From an uncultured bacterium (lineage in GTDB: Bacteria; Vulcanimicrobiota; Xenobia; Xenobiales; Xenobiaceae), in the NCBI GenBank assembly GCA_934644775.1, contig CAKUDB010000004.1:1-64000 (forward strand): DNA of 64,000 nucleotides, written 5' to 3'. The notes under the pieces were generated by a model that worked only from the letters and a program-made list of their open reading frames with translations, was not told the DNA's origin and did no database searches. A program made the position numbers and the translations under genes. Numbering within the stretch: the first letter of the stretch is position 1; each line of letters begins with the position of its first letter. Below are positions 59,406 to 64,000 of the stretch, in pieces.

Positions 59406-60216
59406 TTAGGCGGCGGCGAGCTTGCTCTAAAGACTCGGCGTCGTCGATATTGTAAGCTGTTTCGGCATAAGGGCTGACTATACCACAACAGGGCAGTTTT
59501 AATAGCCTGGCGGCGGCCTCCTCGGCCATGGGAATGGTCAGTTTGCCTGTAAGTAAGTAAAAGAGCGTCTTTAAGCCCAAAATTCCGGCTAGCTTAAAGG
59601 GGTTCTTGCGTCCGGCCGTTACTGTAGCCATAGCTTCTCTGATAGTTTCGGCAATATCGGCTCTCAGGCAAGTTAGGCCGCCGCCGCAGAAAGTACCTTC
59701 GACCATTTTTACCCAAGTATGGCGTACTTCAGGGTATTTGGCTTGGGAAACGGCTTTATCCAAAAAACCATACCATAAAGCGTTGTTCGGTTCGGCGGCA
59801 CAGCGGTCTAGAAAATCGTCTACGGCTTCTGTAGTTAAAAATGGCAAATCGCCGGCCGCTAAAAGTACGGGATTGTGGCTTGAGGGTAAGGCCTGAAGGC
59901 CAGAAAATAAGGATTGGACTAGGCTCGATCCTGCCGGAGCTACTTCGTCGACGCCTTCCCATTGGGGGCCCAAATCTTCTTTTTTTAACGGGGTAACTAG
60001 AACGATCCGGCGGATCTTGGGTGATTGGCGTAAAGCGGCCAAAGTATAGGCGCTCATAGGTTTGTCGCCAAGCATAATATGGCCTTTGCCCACCACTTCG
60101 GGCTCGGAAGGGGGCAGATCTTTAAGGCGGCCGCCTGCCAAAAGGACGGCGTCGATAGGAAAAGCAAACTTTTCTTCGGGTTGGGTTAAATTGTTAGGCA
60201 CTATTAAATTGCTCAT
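59392..60216 (-). CDS. MobA-like nucleotidyltransferase
   Basis: NTP-transferase fold: AVLLAGGRLKDLPPS near residue 22, KGHIMLGDKPMSAYTLAAL, VLLAAGDLPFLTTEAVDDFL (metal-binding Asp) near 117, and YNIDDAESLEQA at the end. 274 residues, longer than MobA because of a central insert. The P-loop lacks the usual GxSxRMG, so it may not be molybdopterin guanylyltransferase. Next to ispE, with a 13 bp gap, an isoprenoid or cell-wall nucleotide-sugar role is possible (inference). Confidence 0.72.
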   Translation of the reverse strand: MSNLIVPNNLTQPEEKFAFPIDAVLLAGGRLKDLPPSEPEVVGKGHIMLGDKPMSAYTLAALRQSPKIRRIVLVTPLKKEDLGPQWEGVDEVAPAGSSLVQSLFSGLQALPSSHNPVLLAAGDLPFLTTEAVDDFLDRCAAEPNNALWYGFLDKAVSQAKYPEVRHTWVKMVEGTFCGGGLTCLRADIAETIREAMATVTAGRKNPFKLAGILGLKTLFYLLTGKLTIPMAEEAAARLLKLPCCGIVSPYAETAYNIDDAESLEQARRRLTNHS

Positions 60217-60229
60217 CTTACCTCAAATT

Positions 60230-61165
60230 CTAAGCAAAGCGGGTTAAATAGACTCGCCCCCACTTTTCTAAGCTATGCAGCAGTTCCGGTTGGGCTTGAA
60301 CTTGTTGGTAAATTTCGGGATTGAGCATAGCAAATAGGGTAGAGCCGCTGCCACAAAGTTGGGAAGCTTGGCCACCCCAAAGAAGTAAAGCCTTCCTAAT
60401 GGAGGCCAACTCCGGTCTTAAAGTTTGGGCAGCTGGGTAGAGATCATTTTTTAGTTCGTTAAGAAATTTCACTTGCCATAAGCTGGCCTCTTGAGCTTGG
60501 GGTGTAGGCTGATTTTCTAAAAGCTCTATTAGCTTGGCCGAACTGCCTTTAGCTGGACGGCGCTCGTCTTCAGATAATTTGTCCCAAGCTTGATAAACTT
60601 CTGGTGTACTTAAGCCAAAAGGCGGAATAAGCAAAAGAACGCCCCAATCCTTAAAAAGCTTAGGAAAGGGCAAAGGGCTGAGTTGTTCGCCTTTGCCTAA
60701 GCCGCGAGCCGTCTTCTCTACCAAACCAAAGGCTACGTCTGCTCCCAGTAAGCCGGCTTGGGCTAGTAATACTTCTTGGCTTAAACCCAAACTATAAAGC
60801 TCATTTAAGCCTTTTAAAGCGGCGGCACAGTCGGCGCTGCCCCCTCCCAAGCCGCCGCCAGCCGGTATATTTTTGTACAACACAAAACGGCAAGGCAGTT
60901 CTTGGCCAGTAAGCTTTTGTAAAGCGCGTTGGGCTTTTAAGACTAGATTGTCCTGATCGTTACTTACACTAAAGCCGCAGCCTATTTCGTCTATTATTTC
61001 TAGGCTAGTCTCTTGGGCTTTACTTAGTAAAAGGCGATCGGCTAATTCCAAACTCTGGAAGATCGTCTCTAGTTGGTGGAAACCGTTGGGTAAAGTGTCC
61101 AATAATTCTAAAGTTAAATTTATTTTGGCCAGACCTTCGTAAGTTAAAACTTCTTGTTCTTCCAT
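60230..61165 (-). CDS. ispE: 4-diphosphocytidyl-2-C-methyl-D-erythritol kinase
   Basis: GHMP kinase of the MEP isoprenoid pathway. The N-terminal strand AKINLTLELLDTLPNGFHQLETIFQSL; phosphate loop GGGLGGGSADCAAAL near residue 95; LIPPFGLSTPEVYQAW; and C-terminal LCGSGSTLFAM. 311 residues. First gene of a pair with the MobA-like gene. Confidence 0.93.
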   Translation of the reverse strand: MEEQEVLTYEGLAKINLTLELLDTLPNGFHQLETIFQSLELADRLLLSKAQETSLEIIDEIGCGFSVSNDQDNLVLKAQRALQKLTGQELPCRFVLYKNIPAGGGLGGGSADCAAALKGLNELYSLGLSQEVLLAQAGLLGADVAFGLVEKTARGLGKGEQLSPLPFPKLFKDWGVLLLIPPFGLSTPEVYQAWDKLSEDERRPAKGSSAKLIELLENQPTPQAQEASLWQVKFLNELKNDLYPAAQTLRPELASIRKALLLWGGQASQLCGSGSTLFAMLNPEIYQQVQAQPELLHSLEKWGRVYLTRFA

Positions 61166-61245
61166 AAAAAATACCTTAAATTGGGAGTGATTTTCCCTCT
61201 ATTCACTCTAAAAAATAACTCTGCCTAATGCGACATAAACAAAAA

Positions 61246-61287
61246 AAATCCCCCACTAGTCGAATAGGCTCGAATAATGGGGAAAAA
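61246..61287 (-). terminator. Terminator after the DUF3857 gene
   Basis: On the minus strand TTTTTCCCCATTATTCGA pairs with TCGACTAGTGGGGGA, followed by TTTTTTTTG. Confidence 0.8.
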
Positions 61288-61309
61288 TGTCGAGGATGGT
61301 CAGATTCTT

Positions 61310-63352
61310 TTACTCTTCCGAAGCTTCGCCCTCAGTCTCTTGAGTATTTCCTGTCGGAACTTTAGGGGCTAATTTGTAAGCTAAAGGAGACTTAAAAGTA
61401 GACAATTGGGCCTTAGCCAGCTCTTCGAGTTGAGCGAACTTATCTTTATAGATCCAGGCTAAATTTATTTGGGTACGGCTATAAAACCACACTTCAGAGC
61501 CTTTGACTATAGTTTTGCAAGTGTAAGAACCTACATCGTTACTTAAAGTTATGTCCTGGGGCTGAGCTGCCACCTGGCTATCTTGGGGAAGGAACACATG
61601 GTAGCGAGTTTCGTCGATAAAAGGAGCATCGAAACGAATAGGGTAGAGGCGGGAGGCACCATTAAGGCCAGCTTGTAAAGATTGGCCTTGGGCTATAGGC
61701 AAAGGAGTTTCGAAGCGATTCCTTTCGCGACTGTAGCGGGCGTAGTTGGCAAACTGTACGGAAGTACCGATAGTTACTGGTTTTTGCTCTTCCATCTTAG
61801 TGGGGAAGAAATTGGTATAGGGGATAGTTTGGAAGCAGAAGTTGCTATTAAACTTACCTATAATCCAGTTGACCATCTCTTTGCGCTGAGCGTCGGTTAA
61901 AGCTTGGGCCTGGCCTTGAGCAGTACGCAAAATATTGGCACGGGGGCCGTTGTAGGTAATATCGGCATTAAGTTGACCTATGCCGTTAGCTTCGATACGC
62001 CCTTCCATATTGTAAGAGCATATATTGTCTTCAGGAGAGCCTACGGGGGCGCTTACCAAGCGGCCGGGTTTGGAACTATGGGGCGAAGGAAGCTCAAGCA
62101 TAGCCGAGCCTTGCCAGCCTAAGTTGGGGGCCTGAAGGGGCGAGCCGGGCAAAGAAGGATCGATCCACCAGGTTGGGCCGCCGGGATCGGATACTTTGAG
62201 CATAAACTGACTAAAATAGGTCGGTATGGGGGGCAATTGATCCATAGTCTTGAGATCGGAACTGGCGGCCATATAGACGTTGACTCTCAAACCGGCCCTT
62301 CTCAAGAGAGCGCCGGTCAGGTAGGCGGCGTCTTGGTAGGTTAACAATTTGGAAGTAGTAGCTTCTTTTAAGTCGATAGAGCGCCAGATATTTTGATCTT
62401 TATCTAAGATAGAGAACTTAGACATATAGCTAAGTACGTCTTGGATGCGCTTTTCGGTAGGTTTACCCACTGAAGTAATGCGACTGCAAAGCATACTCAA
62501 AGAAGCGTCGCTATCGGAAGTATTTTCGTCCCAAATCTCGGCGGCCCACTTGCTCAGAGCTTTCCAATCGGCAAAGCTAGAAGCGGCCACGTATTTGTAG
62601 TAGTTGAAAGAGGAAGGCATACTGACGTTGCTAGCAATGGCGTCGAAAGGCCCCTTGGTCTCCCAATAGTAAGTACGTACTCCCTTAGCTTCGCTCACTT
62701 TGGGGGAACTAAGGTAGGAAACATTGGAAAAAGTGTAAGCTTTCTCTTTGGCCGGTACGCTTACTTTGTAAGTAGAATGCAAAATTGGCAAATCGTTTTG
62801 CAAGTAAGAGCAAGCCCACCATTGTTTATCTTTCCTGGGAGCATACTTAGTTTTGACGGAATATTCAATTACCGAGCCTACTTCCAAATTGGGGAACTCA
62901 GCTACGTAGATTTGCCGATCTTTATAAGCGGGAGCGCCGACAATAGCAGCGATAGTTTTGAAGTTGGCTGCTGGTACTTCGGTTACGTGTCCTTGGGGAC
63001 TAATAGTACGAGCGTACTCAAACTCTACAGTCTCAAAAGAAGCGTCAAAATTTCTGGGATAGAGACGGAAAAGTTTCACCCCTTCTTCATTGAGAAGCTT
63101 AATGGCATTGTGTTCAGTTGCTTGAGCGGAGTAATCTTCGTTAAGCTGATACGTGAGATCGTCTTCCAGAATAAGGGCACAAGCGTTGGGATATTCTCTC
63201 AATCCGGGAGAGTTTAAAAAGCGACTCTCCGATTGGGAAGGCGAATTGGCGGCCTGTACGCTTAAAGGAAGCGTTGCCAATATAAATGCGACCACATACA
63301 AAAAGCCTTTGAGCTTTTTGCTAAGAGGCTGCGGCTTAAAAGTAAACTTCAT
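61310..63352 (-). CDS. DUF3857 / transglutaminase-like exported protein
   Basis: The signal peptide (FLYVVAFILATLPLSVQA) starts from ATG 63352, which has GAGG 9 nt upstream. The DUF3857 domain spans about residues 50-215 (VEFEYARTISPQGHVTEVPA ... LEVGSVIEYSVKT). A transglutaminase-like region follows (about 265-420). Its usual Cys-His-Asp triad is not clear: TYQDAAYLTGALLRRAGL stands where Cys is expected, and WWIDPSLPG keeps the late Asp. Probably periplasmic and possibly non-catalytic. Function unknown. Confidence 0.8.
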   Translation of the reverse strand: MKFTFKPQPLSKKLKGFLYVVAFILATLPLSVQAANSPSQSESRFLNSPGLREYPNACALILEDDLTYQLNEDYSAQATEHNAIKLLNEEGVKLFRLYPRNFDASFETVEFEYARTISPQGHVTEVPAANFKTIAAIVGAPAYKDRQIYVAEFPNLEVGSVIEYSVKTKYAPRKDKQWWACSYLQNDLPILHSTYKVSVPAKEKAYTFSNVSYLSSPKVSEAKGVRTYYWETKGPFDAIASNVSMPSSFNYYKYVAASSFADWKALSKWAAEIWDENTSDSDASLSMLCSRITSVGKPTEKRIQDVLSYMSKFSILDKDQNIWRSIDLKEATTSKLLTYQDAAYLTGALLRRAGLRVNVYMAASSDLKTMDQLPPIPTYFSQFMLKVSDPGGPTWWIDPSLPGSPLQAPNLGWQGSAMLELPSPHSSKPGRLVSAPVGSPEDNICSYNMEGRIEANGIGQLNADITYNGPRANILRTAQGQAQALTDAQRKEMVNWIIGKFNSNFCFQTIPYTNFFPTKMEEQKPVTIGTSVQFANYARYSRERNRFETPLPIAQGQSLQAGLNGASRLYPIRFDAPFIDETRYHVFLPQDSQVAAQPQDITLSNDVGSYTCKTIVKGSEVWFYSRTQINLAWIYKDKFAQLEELAKAQLSTFKSPLAYKLAPKVPTGNTQETEGEASEE

Positions 63353-63454
63353 AAATAAAATCCTCGACAAATTAAAACAGACACACTGCTAGTATTGAAT
63401 CCTAACAGGCGCCTATCGTTTTGTCTATCTCCTCTTTTTTCGAGAAAATATTTA

Positions 63455-63751
63455 TTATTTGTCTTTTTTCTTGTCGCCTTTAGTCTCTTCCGATTTGCTC
63501 AGTGAAGTGCGACCACTCTTCTGAGTATGCTGAGGCACAGAAATTACTTCCTCTTCCAAGCCGGCTGCTCTGGATACGTCAGCATCGGTTGCTCCTTGTA
63601 AATTTGCCAAAACTGTTAGCAAGATAGCAGCTTTTTCCAAATTTTCTTCTATAGCGTGCAGACGAACAAGAATTATGACGGGAACAGTTACACCGATAAT
63701 GACTAATGCGATAGCGCATAGCAGCAGTGCGGTGCTGATAGTTGTAGACAT
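63455..63751 (-). CDS. Small single-pass membrane protein
   Basis: 98 residues from ATG 63751, which has GGGAGGATAAAAGT directly upstream. One hydrophobic segment (TALLLCAIALVIIGVTVPVIILV), then a helical charged region and a Lys/Ser/Glu-rich tail ending KKKDK. The same frame stays open upstream through the tnpB remnant to the window edge, but the strong ribosome site marks 63751 as the start. No family recognised. Confidence 0.65.
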   Translation of the reverse strand: MSTTISTALLLCAIALVIIGVTVPVIILVRLHAIEENLEKAAILLTVLANLQGATDADVSRAAGLEEEVISVPQHTQKSGRTSLSKSEETKGDKKKDK

Positions 63752-63771
63752 ACTTTTATCCTCCCTGGTGA

Positions 63772-64000
63772 ACGTACTCCCGCTTATACAGTATATAGAA
63801 GGGGAGCTTCCTGATTCTACGAGAACGTACCATAAATTCCGAGGAACTTTAGTGTTTGTACTCTCTCCACAGGCGTAGATTCCCATGCGACCCACGGTAT
63901 TCCCACCAAATGGGTTCGCCATACTCCTCCTATCCCCTACCTGCGAGGTGGAGGACTTCTGGTTGAACTGGGTTAAATCTGCCTTTACTAAATGATAAGC
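63772..64000 (-). mobile_element. 3' end of an IS200/IS605-family tnpB with right-end RNA
   Basis: On the minus strand the frame entering from the edge reads ... NPFGGNTVGRMGIYACGE ... VLVESGSSP, which is the pattern of TnpB C-termini after the RuvC/zinc part. It overlaps the typical IS605-type right end. GTAGAATCAGGAAGCTCCCC is followed by a small hairpin arm and GCGGGAGTACGTTCA (63773-63825), the region that yields the TnpB guide (omega) RNA scaffold. The rest of tnpB lies beyond the window, so I cannot say whether the element is complete. Confidence 0.6.

Overview
The window is a chromosomal segment of a diderm (outer-membrane-bearing), probably anaerobic bacterium of uncertain phylum. Support for a diderm is a beta-barrel-like protein ending in Phe (38203-38979), a lipoprotein ABC solute-binding protein and a secreted lytic transglycosylase. 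Support for anaerobiosis is a desulfoferrodoxin (50932-51309). Composition is near-balanced GC, GTG/TTG starts are common, and most units end in strong hairpin terminators. Housekeeping genes (ftsA, nrdR, glnS, dnaX-ybaB-recR, gap-pgk-tpiA-secG, alr, ispE, an EF-G paralogue) are interleaved with unusual accessory genes. I cannot name the taxon from sequence alone.

Layout. 1-4.3 kb: the repeat-rich end of an unknown protein, ftsA, nrdR, and a nucleoside phosphorolysis pair (punA, pdp). 4.9-8.2 kb: a histidyl-tRNA-synthetase-like protein that has lost its catalytic motifs and carries a tail of about 670 low-complexity residues. 8.3-18.5 kb: a HExxH metallopeptidase-like protein, a signal-peptide-bearing purine nucleoside phosphorylase paired with a caspase-like protein lacking its catalytic dyad, tcdA, alr, a TPR/SEC-C protein and a DUF2339 membrane protein. 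18.6-26.4 kb: six tandem paralogous DNA/RNA non-specific endonucleases. Each has a conserved non-Sec N-terminal segment and its own terminator, and most share a promoter-like element; a structured RNA candidate precedes the sixth. 26.6-28.4 kb: an acidic YbjN/secretion-chaperone-like protein and an HD phosphohydrolase. 28.6-29.6 kb: three tRNA genes and a truncated cytosine methyltransferase. 29.7-32.2 kb: mtnP, then an IS3-family element inserted in a 25-codon ORF. 32-44 kb: glnS, the dnaX-recR cluster, three envelope proteins and a maltose-type ABC importer without its ATPase. 44.5-48.1 kb: glycolysis and secG. 48.5-54 kb: a subtilisin-like protease without a Sec signal, an HTH protein, desulfoferrodoxin and a lipoprotein. 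54-64 kb: EF-G paralogue, RidA, DUF2723 protein, MobA-like transferase, ispE, DUF3857/transglutaminase protein, and at the edge the 3' remnant of an IS200/IS605 tnpB with its right-end RNA.

A recurring theme is nucleic-acid salvage. There are six nucleases, one cytosolic and one exported purine nucleoside phosphorylase, a pyrimidine nucleoside phosphorylase and methylthioadenosine phosphorylase. Together these could turn external or prey/host nucleic acid into bases and pentose phosphates that feed the glycolytic genes nearby. This is inference from gene content. The export route of the nucleases is unknown, and they could instead be toxins. The best candidates for something undescribed are the nuclease array with its shared control element, and the dead-HisRS fusion.
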